Part shown: positions 46,394 to 54,978 of the stretch, one piece after another
Layout: each line of letters starts with the position of its first letter
Numbering within the stretch: position 1 is the stretch's first letter
Assembly (NCBI RefSeq): GCF_000482705.1
Contig: NZ_AXWO01000018.1
Location: 1-64,000, forward strand
DNA from: Glycomyces arizonensis DSM 44726
Lineage (GTDB): Bacteria; Actinomycetota; Actinomycetes; Mycobacteriales; Micromonosporaceae
Direction of reading: 5' to 3'
Length of the DNA stretch: 64,000 nt
The notes under the pieces: model-generated
Seen by the model: only the letters and a program-made list of their open reading frames with translations
Databases searched by the model: none
Told to the model about the DNA's origin: nothing
Translations under genes and position numbers: made by a program

Positions 46394-47344
46394 ATGGGTA
46401 AGAAAGTCACGGTCGTAGGCGCCGGGTTCTACGGCTCCACCACCGCCCAGCGTCTGGCCGAGTACGACGTGTTCGACGAGGTCGTCCTCACCGACATCGT
46501 CGAGGGCAAGCCCGAGGGACTGGCGCTCGACATGAACCAGTCCCGCTCCATCGAGGGCTTCGAGACCAAGGTCGTCGGCGCCACCACCGACAACGAGGGC
46601 GGCGGCTACGAGGCGACCGCGAACTCCGACATCATCATCATCACCGCGGGCCTGCCCCGCAAGCCCGGCATGAGCCGCATGGACCTGCTCGAGGTCAACG
46701 CGAAGATCGTCCGCGGCGTCACCGAGCAGCTCGTCGCGAAGTCGCCCGAGGCCGTCATCATCGTCGTCTCGAACCCGCTCGACGAGATGACCGCGCTCGC
46801 GCAGCTCGCCTCCGGCTTCCCCAAGCACCGCGTCCTCGGCCAGGCCGGAATGCTCGACACCGCGCGCTTCACCAACTTCGTCGCCGAGGAGCTCGGCGTC
46901 AAGGTCGGCTCGGTCACGACCCTGACCCTCGGCTCCCACGGCGACACCATGGTCCCGGTGCCGAGCCAGTCCTCTGTGGATGGCAAGCCGCTCGCCGACC
47001 TGCTCCCCGCCGACAAGATCGAGGAGCTCGTCACCAAGACCCGCAACGGCGGCGCCGAGGTCGTCGCCCTGCTCAAGACCGGCTCGGCCTACTACGCCCC
47101 CTCGGCCGCCGCCGCCCGCATGGCCAAGGCCGTCGCCACCGACTCCGGCGACGTCATGCCCGTGTGCGCCTGGGTCGACGGCGAGTACGGCATCAGCGGC
47201 GTCTACCTCGGCGTCACCGCCAAGATCGGCGCCGAGGGCATCAAGGAGGTCGTCGAGACCCCCCTGAGCGACACCGAACTGGCCAACCTCAAGGAGGCCG
47301 CCGAGGCCGTCCGCGCCAAGCAGGCCGACATCGCCGACCTGTGA
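46394..47344 (+). CDS. mdh: Malate dehydrogenase (LDH-like type)
   Basis: A 316-residue NAD-dependent dehydrogenase for malate and oxaloacetate. Rossmann motif VTVVGAGFYGSTTA near residue 5, substrate-binding RKPGMSRMDLL near 90 (the Arg pattern of malate rather than lactate enzymes), SNPLDEM near 125, and catalytic His in LGSHGDTMVP near 180. The family is the tetrameric lactate-dehydrogenase-like MDH, not the dimeric type usual in many streptomycetes. A GAGGAG site precedes the ATG. Confidence 0.93.
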   Translation: MGKKVTVVGAGFYGSTTAQRLAEYDVFDEVVLTDIVEGKPEGLALDMNQSRSIEGFETKVVGATTDNEGGGYEATANSDIIIITAGLPRKPGMSRMDLLEVNAKIVRGVTEQLVAKSPEAVIIVVSNPLDEMTALAQLASGFPKHRVLGQAGMLDTARFTNFVAEELGVKVGSVTTLTLGSHGDTMVPVPSQSSVDGKPLADLLPADKIEELVTKTRNGGAEVVALLKTGSAYYAPSAAAARMAKAVATDSGDVMPVCAWVDGEYGISGVYLGVTAKIGAEGIKEVVETPLSDTELANLKEAAEAVRAKQADIADL

Positions 47345-47446
47345 GAGCCGTGATCGAGCGGCGCGGAGTGGTCGCACTGCGTGTATTTCGCGCCGCCGCA
47401 CGATATCGGATCGGCCTCGACGGTGACGCTCGCTAGGCTTACGGCC

Positions 47447-48193
47447 GTGACCGCCGTAGCCCAACGCCACACCCGGGTCCCCCCGGGCGCGTGGACGCCG
47501 TTCATGGTCAGGCGACCGCGCTCGTGGGGACTCGAGATCGCCATGGCCGCGGCGTTCCTCGCCCTCTCGGCGCTGCTGGTGTGGCCCTCGGCCGTCGTGG
47601 AGCTCGACGTGCACCTGCGGGACCTCTCCGACGCCAACCGGCCCCACTGGGCCTACCTGATCGCCGTCAACACCAACAAGCTCGGCCAGGGCGGCCTGCT
47701 CGGCGGCATCGCGCTCGGACTCAGCGCGATCATCGCCTACCGGCTGCGCACCGTCCGCCCCATGATCGCGTTCCTGGTCGTCTACGGCATGACCGGCTCG
47801 GTCCTGGTCGTCAAGTACGTGCTCACCCGCGTCTACCCGCACTGGCCCGACATCGGCTCACCTCCGTACGCCACGGTCGAGCAGGCCACGCTGTTCACCA
47901 CCCTGGAGCCGTTCGGCGCCTACCCCTCGGGGCACGTGCTCAACACGATCGTCTGGTACGGCTACTTCGTGTTCCTCCTCGGCGCGCACCTGGAGACGTG
48001 GCAGCGGCGCCTGCTGCTGCTCGCGCCGCCGCTGATCGTGGCCGTCTCGACCACCTACCTGGGCTACCACTGGCTGACCGACGCCGTCGGCGGCTTCCTC
48101 GTCGGCGTGATCATCATCCGCGTCGTCCAGCGCATCCGATGGGAGACAGTCGAATTGCCGACATGGCTCGAACCGGAGAAACGATATCGCTAG
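47447..48193 (+). CDS. PAP2-superfamily membrane phosphatase
   Basis: 248 residues with five to six hydrophobic helices and the three phosphatase motifs: KYVLTRVYP (KX6RP-like) near 125, YPSGH near 163, and STTYLGYHWLTD with the catalytic His near 208. Acts on lipid phosphates such as undecaprenyl- or phosphatidyl-phosphates; substrate not known. A TAGGCT box at 47434-47439 lies 7 bp before GTG 47447, so the mRNA is probably leaderless. It is 102 bp from mdh. Confidence 0.82.
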   Translation: MTAVAQRHTRVPPGAWTPFMVRRPRSWGLEIAMAAAFLALSALLVWPSAVVELDVHLRDLSDANRPHWAYLIAVNTNKLGQGGLLGGIALGLSAIIAYRLRTVRPMIAFLVVYGMTGSVLVVKYVLTRVYPHWPDIGSPPYATVEQATLFTTLEPFGAYPSGHVLNTIVWYGYFVFLLGAHLETWQRRLLLLAPPLIVAVSTTYLGYHWLTDAVGGFLVGVIIIRVVQRIRWETVELPTWLEPEKRYR

Positions 48194-48209
48194 ACGGTAC
48201 CTTTAGGGC

Positions 48210-49451
48210 ATGCCCGCGCAGCCGTCGCAAACCCGGCCACCCCCGCCCCTCAGACGCCACCTCGGACTGCCTTCGGCGATCGTCATCGGGCTCGCCTCGA
48301 TGCTCGGCGCCGGCGTCTTCTCCGTGTGGGGACCGGCCGCCGCGGCCGCCGGATCCGGGGCCGCGCTCCTGGCCGCCCTCGCCGTCGCCGGACTCCTGGC
48401 CTACTGCAACGCCGACTCCTCGGCGCGCCTGGCCGCGATCTACCCGCAGTCCGGCGGGGCCTACGTCTACGGCACCGAGCGCCTCCACCCGGCCGCCGGA
48501 TTCGCCGCCGGATGGGGCTTCCTGGTCGGCAAGACCGCCTCGGCCGCCGCCATGGCCCTGACCTTCGGCCACTACCTGCTGCCCGAGTACCACCGGGCGC
48601 TCGCCGTCGCCGTCGTCGTCGCGCTGTGCGCGGTGAACCTGCTGGGCGTCAAGAAGACCGCCGTGGCCGCCGCGGTCTTCGCGAGCGTCACCGTCGGCGT
48701 CCTGGCCGCCGTCGTCATCGCCGGGTTCACCGGTCCCGCGGCCGCCCAGCACCTCGGCCGGACGCACCCGTGGGGCGTGCTGACCGCGGCCGGGTTCATC
48801 TTCTTCGCCTTCGCCGGGTACGCCCGCATCGCCACGCTCGGCGAGGAGGTCAAACGCCCCGAGCGGACCATCCCGCGGGCGATCCCGATCGCCCTGGCGA
48901 TCACCTTCGCCCTCTATGCGACCGTCGCGGCCGCGGCCCTGTACGTCCTGGGCACCGGGACCCTCGCCGGATCCGAGACGCCCCTGGCCGACCTCGCCGC
49001 CGCCGGGGCCCCCGCCCTCGAACCGCTGGTCTCGGTCGGCGCGGGCATCGCCGCGGCGGGCGTCCTGCTGAGCCTGCTGGCCGGGATCGCCCGCACCGCG
49101 CTCGCGATGGCCCGCGACCGCCGCCTGCCCGGCGGCCTGGCCGCCGTCTCCGATCGGTTCGCCGCCCCGTGGGCGGCCGAGCTCACCGCGAGCACCGCGG
49201 TCCTCGTCGTCGTCGCCACCCTCGACCTGGCCGGGGCGATCGGCTTCTCCAGCTTCTGCGTCCTGATCTACTACGCGGTGGCCAACGGCTCGGCGGCCAC
49301 GCTGGGCGGGCGCAGTCCGGTGCCGTGGGTCGGCCTGGCCGGGTGCCTGCTCATCGCCGTGAGCCTCCCGGCGCCCGCCGTCCTCGGCGGCATGGCCACC
49401 TTCGCGGTCGGTGCGGTCTGGTACCTGGTCAGCGAGCGAGCGCGCCGCTAA
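48210..49451 (+). CDS. APC-family amino acid permease
   Basis: 413 residues, about 12 hydrophobic helices. The N-terminal GLASMLGAGVFSVWGPAAAAAG is the conserved substrate-binding unwound helix 1, and FFAFAGYARIATLGEEVKRPER is the APC motif of helix 6 and its following loop. It is slightly shorter than the usual 440-480 residues. Substrate not assignable. Its 3' end overlaps or abuts the convergent DUF3263 frame. Confidence 0.88.
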   Translation: MPAQPSQTRPPPPLRRHLGLPSAIVIGLASMLGAGVFSVWGPAAAAAGSGAALLAALAVAGLLAYCNADSSARLAAIYPQSGGAYVYGTERLHPAAGFAAGWGFLVGKTASAAAMALTFGHYLLPEYHRALAVAVVVALCAVNLLGVKKTAVAAAVFASVTVGVLAAVVIAGFTGPAAAQHLGRTHPWGVLTAAGFIFFAFAGYARIATLGEEVKRPERTIPRAIPIALAITFALYATVAAAALYVLGTGTLAGSETPLADLAAAGAPALEPLVSVGAGIAAAGVLLSLLAGIARTALAMARDRRLPGGLAAVSDRFAAPWAAELTASTAVLVVVATLDLAGAIGFSSFCVLIYYAVANGSAATLGGRSPVPWVGLAGCLLIAVSLPAPAVLGGMATFAVGAVWYLVSERARR

Positions 49452-49820
49452 TCGGGCGTTCCTGCGGTGGTCGCGCGCGGCACGGAGCCGCCGGACGACC
49501 GCGGGCTGCTCGGCGGCCGCCCCCGGGTGGTCGATCAGTCGCGCCAGCTGCTGGTAGTACTGCTCGGGCGTCAGCTCCAGCTCGTCGGCGATCGCCTGCG
49601 TCTTGGCTCCGGAGGCGCGCCACCAGCGGGCCTCGAACGCCAGGATCCGCTGCTCGAGACCGGTGAGCCTCGTCTCCGGCTCGCGCGCGCCACCGGACGG
49701 CCCGCCCGCCGGCTCGGCGGTGGCCCGGACGGCGCCGGTCGCCGTCCCGGGGCCGTGCGGCACGGGCGCCTCGTCCGCCGCCCGCGCCGAGGCATGGGTG
49801 TGGGTGCTGATGGGAGGCAT
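49429..49820 (-). CDS. DUF3263 protein with unclear 3' end (possible frameshift)
   Basis: The conserved part (LEQRILAFEARWWRASGAKTQAI, then PEQYYQQLARLIDHP and VVRRLRAARDHRR) is the DUF3263 domain, a small actinobacterial HTH-like protein. ATG 49820 has AGGAG 7 nt upstream. Homologs end soon after the Arg-rich helix, about 49430, but this frame has no stop there. It stays open to 48114, antisense to the whole permease, with no family-like sequence. A stop exists in a neighbouring frame at 49429. Either one base was lost or gained, or the protein has an unusual tail. The end given is the point where family similarity stops. Confidence 0.55.
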
Positions 49821-49845
49821 GGTCGCTCCTAACGCGGTCGGCTCC

Positions 49846-50640
49846 TCATTCAATCCAATCGATGAGATCCGCCACCGAATCCTTCACGTGGTTCGGCCGG
49901 AAGGGGTATTTCTCGACTTCATCCATGGTGTCAGTGACCCCCGACAAAACCAGGACCGTCTCCAGGCCCGCCTCCAGGCCCGAGAGCACGTCGGTGTCCA
50001 TCCGGTCGCCGATCATGACCGTCGTCTCCGAGTGCGCCTCGATCCGCCGCAGGGCGTTGCGCATCATCAGCGGGTTCGGCTTGCCCACGAAGTACGGGTC
50101 GGCGCCGGTGGCCTCGGAGATCATGGCCGCGACCGCGCCGGTCGCCGGCAGGATGCCCTCCAGGGACGGGCCGGTGGCGTCCGGGTTCGTGGCGATGAAC
50201 CGCGCCCCGGCCTTGATCAGCCGCACCGCCGTGGTGATCGCGCCGAAGTCGTAGCGGCGGGTCTCGCCGAGCACCACGTAGTCGGGGCGGTAGTCGGTGA
50301 GCACGTAGTCGATCTCGTGCAGCGCCGTCGTCAGCCCCGCCTCGCCGATGACGTACGCCGAGCCCGCCGGGCGCTGGGAGTGCAGGAAGTCCGCGGTGGC
50401 CATCGCCGAGGTGTAGATCGAGGACTCCGGGACGGTCAGGCCGGAGTTCTTCAGGCGCACATGCAGATCACGCGGGGTGTAGATCGAGTTGTTGGTGAGC
50501 ACGAGGAACCGCTTCCCCGCCGTCTGCAGCTTCTCGATGAGTTTGTTGGCCCCGGGCACGGGGACCCCCTCGTGGACGAGCACGCCGTCCATGTCCGAGA
50601 GCCAGGAATCGAACGGTCCAGGTGTATCCATGGTCAACAT
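49846..50640 (-). CDS. HAD-IIA family sugar phosphatase (NagD-like)
   Basis: 264 residues. HAD motifs: SDMDGVLV (nucleophile Asp), LTNNS, GKPNPLMM (Lys) and MIGDRMDTDV. The C2-type cap lies between motifs. Homologous to NagD/PGP-type phosphatases acting on nucleotides or sugar phosphates. Two nearby ATGs (50640, 50631) can serve as starts. The DUF3263 gene follows after 25 bp, suggesting one operon. Confidence 0.9.
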   Translation of the reverse strand: MLTMDTPGPFDSWLSDMDGVLVHEGVPVPGANKLIEKLQTAGKRFLVLTNNSIYTPRDLHVRLKNSGLTVPESSIYTSAMATADFLHSQRPAGSAYVIGEAGLTTALHEIDYVLTDYRPDYVVLGETRRYDFGAITTAVRLIKAGARFIATNPDATGPSLEGILPATGAVAAMISEATGADPYFVGKPNPLMMRNALRRIEAHSETTVMIGDRMDTDVLSGLEAGLETVLVLSGVTDTMDEVEKYPFRPNHVKDSVADLIDWIE

Positions 50641-50689
50641 CTTGCCATCGCATGATCGAAACGACGAGTCGCGGACGTAAAGTGGGGCC

Positions 50690-50785
50690 GTGGAGACGGC
50701 AATGACCGCCGTGCTCGTCATCGCGTCCGGCGCGCTGGCGGGCGTTTTCGGCTATTGGACGATCAGAACGGGGAGGAACCGATGA
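50690..50785 (+). CDS. 31-residue membrane peptide coupled to nitrobindin
   Basis: A short frame from GTG 50690 to TGA 50785: a few polar residues, one hydrophobic helix (TAVLVIASGALAGVFGYW, ~6-23), then a basic tail ending RTGRNR. Its stop overlaps the nitrobindin ATG (ATGA), which is typical of real translational coupling. A TAAAGT box at 50678-50683 lies 7 bp upstream, so the message may be leaderless. I recognise no family. Confidence 0.5.
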   Translation: METAMTAVLVIASGALAGVFGYWTIRTGRNR

Positions 50786-51369
50786 ACGGCGAGGTGCCCG
50801 CGGAGTTCGCATCGACCTATGAGCAGGTCGAGCCCTATCCCTTCGAGGAGACCGCCGACCTGCGCAGCGGTCCGAGCCTGCATGACGACCTGGTGCCGCT
50901 GCTGCCCCTGGTCGGCCTGTGGCGGGGCCGCGGGCAGGGCGGCTATCCCGGCAGCGAGGACTTCATGTACGCCCAGGAGGTCCGCTTCGCGCACGACGGG
51001 CGGCCGTTCCTGCGCTACGACGCGCGCTCGTGGGTCGTCGACGAGGACGGCAAGCCGGTGCGCCCGGCGGCCCGGGAGACCGGCTGGTGGCGCATCGTCG
51101 CGGGCCAGGACCCGGCGCGTCCCGAGGTGGAGGTGATGCTGGCGCACCCGACCGGCATCCTCGACCTGTACTACGGTCACGTGGACGGCACGAAGATCGA
51201 GCTCGCCACGGACGCGGTGGTGCGCAGCCCCCAGACCAAGGAGGTCACGGCCGCCAAGCGCCTGTACGGGATCGTGGAGGGCGCCCTGATGTACGCCGTC
51301 GAGATGGCCGCCGAAGGCCACCCGCTGAGCCCCCACCTCTCGGCGCGCCTTGACCGAGTAGAGGGCTGA
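50782..51369 (+). CDS. Nitrobindin / FABP-like heme beta-barrel protein
   Basis: 195 residues. GLWRGRGQGGYP near residue 46 is the family landmark (GxWxGxG). The barrel strands run to the C-terminal MYAVEMAAEGHPLSPHLSARL. Bacterial nitrobindins bind ferric heme and isomerise peroxynitrite to nitrate; the heme-ligand His is probably in the C-terminal region (HPLSPH). ATG 50782 has GGGGAGGA upstream. A diverged copy of the last ~65 bp of this gene lies at 52080-52143, beyond the VapBC genes. Confidence 0.85.
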   Translation: MNGEVPAEFASTYEQVEPYPFEETADLRSGPSLHDDLVPLLPLVGLWRGRGQGGYPGSEDFMYAQEVRFAHDGRPFLRYDARSWVVDEDGKPVRPAARETGWWRIVAGQDPARPEVEVMLAHPTGILDLYYGHVDGTKIELATDAVVRSPQTKEVTAAKRLYGIVEGALMYAVEMAAEGHPLSPHLSARLDRVEG

Positions 51370-51375
51370 CCCCGG

Positions 51376-51789
51376 CTACGACATCGGCGGCGTGATGAAC
51401 TCGCATTTCGGTCCGTGACTCCGAGTCAGTCGGAGATCAGCGGTCAGCAAGGGCGCCCGACGCCATTCGGCTACCGCGACATAGGAGGCGTCGTACGCGG
51501 TGACGCTGTCGCGGAGCTTCCAGATTCGGTTGGCCACCAGCGAAAACGGTTCGAGGCGGATTGCCATGTCTTGAAGGTCTTGGAAGGCGAGGTTCGCGGC
51601 GGTCTCGTCCAAGGCGCCTTGTCGGCGCCCTCGCCGGAGGATGTTCGTCACTTCGTAATGCAACATCTCCGAGGAGAACAGCTGCTTGCCCAGCATTTGG
51701 GCGGCGAACCACTTGCCGCGTTCGCCGGGCGTGGTGAGCTGTGCGACCACCGCTGACGCATCCACGATGAGAGCGGGGGAGTCCGTCAT
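51376..51789 (-). CDS. vapC: PIN-domain toxin (VapC-like ribonuclease)
   Basis: 137 residues. PIN acidic residues: Asp in ALIVDASAVV at the N-terminus, Glu in EMLHYEVTNIL near 42, Asp in VTAYDASYVAVAE near 97, and a final LLTADLRL. Predicted metal-dependent RNase. It overlaps its antitoxin stop by 4 bp (antitoxin first). It converges with nitrobindin, 6 bp apart. Confidence 0.88.
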   Translation of the reverse strand: MTDSPALIVDASAVVAQLTTPGERGKWFAAQMLGKQLFSSEMLHYEVTNILRRGRRQGALDETAANLAFQDLQDMAIRLEPFSLVANRIWKLRDSVTAYDASYVAVAEWRRAPLLTADLRLTRSHGPKCEFITPPMS

Positions 51790-52025
51790 CGACGATCCGC
51801 GTCGCGGGCTTCGAGGATGTCCTCGATCGTCATGCCGGAACCGGAGGCATCAACCCGCTCGCGCGCGCGCATGATGACCAGATCGAGCGGTGGGTGCGCG
51901 ACGATGTTCTCGATCTCGCTGAGCATGAACTCCTGAAGCGACTGCGACTGGCGGGCGGCTCGCGCCGCCAGTTCGGCCCGCCATTCCTCGGGAATGTGCC
52001 TGATGGTCATGCTGATCTCGCTCAT
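51786..52025 (-). CDS. FitA/VapB-like ribbon-helix-helix antitoxin
   Basis: 79 residues: the N-terminal MTIRHIPEEWRAELAARAAR is the ribbon-helix-helix DNA-binding start of FitA-like antitoxins, followed by SLQEFMLSEIE. The C-terminal half would wrap the toxin. First gene of the pair; probably autoregulates the promoter just upstream (52026-52075), which is AT-rich. Confidence 0.82.
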   Translation of the reverse strand: MSEISMTIRHIPEEWRAELAARAARQSQSLQEFMLSEIENIVAHPPLDLVIMRARERVDASGSGMTIEDILEARDADRR

Positions 52026-52079
52026 GCAAGCATTTTAGCAGCATTGGCTGCATGTTGACATCAAGACACTCTGAGGTGC

Positions 52080-52143
52080 GCTGTGGAGAAGGCCGCCGAA
52101 GGCAAACCACTGAGTTCCACCTATCGGCCCGCCGCGACCGAGT
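52080..52143 (+). pseudogene. Remnant of a nitrobindin gene 3' end
   Basis: Aligned by eye with 51295-51359 of the nitrobindin gene: about 52 of 65 positions match with one 1-base gap, including GGCCGCCGAAGGC and GACCGAGT. The translation VEKAAEGKPLSS mirrors VEMAAEGHPLSP, and several differences are synonymous third-position changes, so the copy seems to have diverged while coding. No upstream part of the gene remains. It overlaps the 3' end of the HicB-like gene. Confidence 0.6.
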
Positions 52144-52342
52144 CGACGCCGCCGGTACCGACCTCACTCAAAGCGACCTGCACGGTCTCGATCGGGGCGT
52201 CGAGGACCGTGGCGATGAGGTCCCGCGCCATGTATTCGGCATCGGCCCAGTCCTCGCCCTGCGTGACCGCGCCCCTGAGGCGCGGGACCGCGACAACCCA
52301 TCCGCCTTCGGACGCCGCCTCGGCAATCGCGCTGTACCGCAT
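52121..52342 (-). CDS. HicB-like antitoxin domain protein (orphan)
   Basis: 73 residues. MRYSAIAEAASEGGWVVAVP with LRGAVTQGEDWADAEYMARD is the HicB half-RNase-H-like pattern. ATG 52342 is preceded by GAGGAGG at ideal spacing. There is no DNA-binding tail, and no HicA toxin gene lies on either side. Its last codons lie antisense within the nitrobindin remnant. Confidence 0.7.
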   Translation of the reverse strand: MRYSAIAEAASEGGWVVAVPRLRGAVTQGEDWADAEYMARDLIATVLDAPIETVQVALSEVGTGGVDSVAAGR

Positions 52343-52439
52343 GTCGAACCTCCTCTGCCTGTCAGAACAGGATCTCTGAGCCTGCTCGAACACCGGCGAC
52401 ACGTGTCGGGAATCGGACAGCGTTGCGAGACACCTTCGG

Positions 52440-54764
52440 TCAGAAATCGCCGGGCCAGAGGTCGTCTTCCTCTTCTGCCTCTGTGGGTTTTGCGGCCTCG
52501 ATCACCGTCGGCTCCCTGCCGTCGTCCGCTTCCAGGACCACGCCCAGGACCTGAATGCTTCCCGCCTTGTCGAGCGGCTCGTTGCCGTTGCCGCACTTCG
52601 GGCTCTGGATGCAGCTGGGGCATCCCGCCTTGCAGTCGCACGCGTCGATCGCGTCCCTCGTCGCGCCCAGCCAGTCCGTCCACTTGCGGAACGCCTGCTC
52701 GGCGAAGCCCGCCCCGCCCGGGTGGCCGTCGTAGACGAACACCGTCGGCAGCTCCGTGTCCGGGTGCGCCGCCGTCGACAGGCCGCCGATGTCCCACCGG
52801 TCGCACGTGGCGATCAACGGCAGCAGCCCGATCGAGGCGTGCTCGGCCGCGTGCAGCGCCCCCGGCAGGTCCCCCACCCCCACCAGCGCCTCCGGCTCGA
52901 CCGTCCACCACACCGCCACCGTCCGCAGCGTCTGCGGCGGCAGGTCCAGCGCCTGCGTGTCGATGACCTCCCCGGTCGGGATGCGCCTGCGCTGGTAGGA
53001 GATGACGTTCGTGGTCACCTCCACCTCGCCGAGGCACAAGGTCACCGCGCCCATCTCGCGGATCTGGCGCGTGCCGAGGATCTCCAGGTGCGTGATCTCC
53101 TGCGCGCTGGTCGTCCACGGCGGCTTCGCCGCGTGCACCAGCGCGATCCCGTCGTCCAGGTCCAACTCGTCGACCAGGAACGACTCGCCCTGGTGCAGGT
53201 ACAGCGCCCCGTTGTGCACGAGCCGGTGCGACGCGGCCGCGTCCACGGTGCCGATGAGCCGCCCCGTCGCGGTCTCCGCGATGTCGATGCCCATCGGCCC
53301 CGAGCCCCGCAGCGTCACCTCCGGCCGCTCCGAGCCGACCCAGTAGTAGCGCCCGCCCGGTCTGCGGCGCAGCAGCCTCCGCTCGCACAGCTCCTCGGCC
53401 ACCTCGCGGCTGCCCGGGATCGACGCCAGGTCCGCCTCGCGCAGCGGCAGCTCCTCGGCGGCCAGGCACAGGTGCCCGGCCAGCACGTACGGGTTCGACG
53501 GGTCGCACACGCTCGCCTCGACCGGCCGCTCGAAGATCGCCTCCGGGTGGTTGACCAGGTACGTGTCGAGCGGGTCGTCCTTGGCGAGCATGATCGCCAG
53601 CGCCTCGGTCTCGCCCCGCCCGGCCCGCCCGATCTGCTGCCAGAACGAGGCCAGGCGCCCCGGGTAGCCGCACAGCACGACCGCGTCGAGCCCGGTGACG
53701 TCGATGCCGAGTTCGAGCGCGTTCGTGGTGGCCACGCCGAGCAGGCGCCCCTCGCGCAGGTCGGCCTCCAAGTCCCTGCGGTGCTCGCGCAGGTATCCGG
53801 CCCTATAGGCGGCGATGCGCTCGGCCGCCGGGTCCGCGCCGAGCCGCGACTTCGCCTCGGCCGCGACGATCTCGGCCCCGCGCCGCGACGGCACGAACGC
53901 CAGCGTGCGGACGCCCCGCTGCGTGAGCTGGGCGAGCATCCGCGCGGTCTCCGAGAGCGTCGAGGCCTTCTGCGGCTCGCCTTCGATCAGGTGCGTCTCG
54001 GGCTCCCACAGCGCGATGCTCGCGCCCGGCGACGGCGAGGAGTCGACGGTGACCTGCATCGCGGGCCGCCCGGTCAGCGTCGACAGCGACGCGGCCGGGT
54101 CGGCGGCCGTCGCCGAGGCCGCGATGACCGTCGGCGAGGCGCCGTAGTGCTCGGCCAATCGCAGCAGCCGCCGCAGCGTGAGCGCGACGTGCGCGCCGAA
54201 CACGCCCCGGTAGATGTGGCACTCGTCGACCACGACGTACTTGAGGTTCCGCAGCAGCGATCTCCAGGCGCGGTGGCGCGGCAACAGCGAGTGGTGGACG
54301 AGGTCGGGGTTGGAGAACACGAGGTTCGCGAACCGCTGCGCCCACTGCCGGTGCTCGTACGGCGTGTCGCCGTCGACGATGGCCGGGACGAGGCCGTCGA
54401 CGTCGAACTCGCCGACGGCTCTGGCCTGGTCGGCGGCGAGCGCCTTCGTCGGCGCCAGGTAGAGCGTGCGGCCCTCCCCGTCCAGCACTGCCTCGCTCAG
54501 GACCGGCAGCAGGTAGGCGAGGCTCTTGCCCGACGCGGTCCCGGTGGCGACGACGACGTCGCGGCCTTCGAACGCGTGCGTCGCGGCCTCGGCCTGGTGC
54601 GGCCACAGCCGCACGATCCCGGTATCGGACAGCGCCGCCCGCACCTCGCCCGGCACCCACTCGGGCCAGTCGGCGTGCGCCGAGCGGCGCGGCGGGACGC
54701 GCCTGAGGTGGCGAAGCCCTTCGTCGTCCGCGCCCAGTGCGCTGATCAGCCGGTCCGATGACAC
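52440..54764 (-). CDS. DUF1998 DEAD/DEAH-box helicase (MrfA/Hrq1 type)
   Basis: 774 residues: Q-motif WPHQAEAATHAFEG, Walker A ATGTASGKS, DECH box VVVDECHIY, SATAADPAASL, helicase C domain with TNALELGIDVTGLDAV and QQIGRAGRG, then the DUF1998 zinc-binding C-terminus CDCKAGCPSCIQSPKCGN. Bacillus MrfA and yeast Hrq1 unwind DNA 3' to 5' and act in crosslink or mitomycin C repair. GTG 54764 is chosen; a TTG at 54830 is also open. It is divergent from bldG-like, as in Streptomyces. Confidence 0.9.
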   Translation of the reverse strand: MSSDRLISALGADDEGLRHLRRVPPRRSAHADWPEWVPGEVRAALSDTGIVRLWPHQAEAATHAFEGRDVVVATGTASGKSLAYLLPVLSEAVLDGEGRTLYLAPTKALAADQARAVGEFDVDGLVPAIVDGDTPYEHRQWAQRFANLVFSNPDLVHHSLLPRHRAWRSLLRNLKYVVVDECHIYRGVFGAHVALTLRRLLRLAEHYGASPTVIAASATAADPAASLSTLTGRPAMQVTVDSSPSPGASIALWEPETHLIEGEPQKASTLSETARMLAQLTQRGVRTLAFVPSRRGAEIVAAEAKSRLGADPAAERIAAYRAGYLREHRRDLEADLREGRLLGVATTNALELGIDVTGLDAVVLCGYPGRLASFWQQIGRAGRGETEALAIMLAKDDPLDTYLVNHPEAIFERPVEASVCDPSNPYVLAGHLCLAAEELPLREADLASIPGSREVAEELCERRLLRRRPGGRYYWVGSERPEVTLRGSGPMGIDIAETATGRLIGTVDAAASHRLVHNGALYLHQGESFLVDELDLDDGIALVHAAKPPWTTSAQEITHLEILGTRQIREMGAVTLCLGEVEVTTNVISYQRRRIPTGEVIDTQALDLPPQTLRTVAVWWTVEPEALVGVGDLPGALHAAEHASIGLLPLIATCDRWDIGGLSTAAHPDTELPTVFVYDGHPGGAGFAEQAFRKWTDWLGATRDAIDACDCKAGCPSCIQSPKCGNGNEPLDKAGSIQVLGVVLEADDGREPTVIEAAKPTEAEEEDDLWPGDF

Positions 54765-54978
54765 GGCGTCAATGATGCCGCAGCGCTCCGACACCCGGCG
54801 CGCTCGGCCGGACCGATCGACGGCTCGCAAGCGGTGACGCGCGGCTCACCGGCGCCTGCGCCGACGCGGCGTCGCCGAGCGTGTTCGGGAGCATACTTCG
54901 GCTCAGTGCTCCCGACACGCACCCATGTCGGAGGCAGTACGCTATGCGCCAGGACACAACAAGGCCTTGGGAGAGCGC

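Noticed and set aside
52722-54761. 679-residue plus-strand frame opposite the DUF1998 helicase
   Set aside because: Arg/Val-rich shadow; the helicase motifs on the minus strand are unambiguous.
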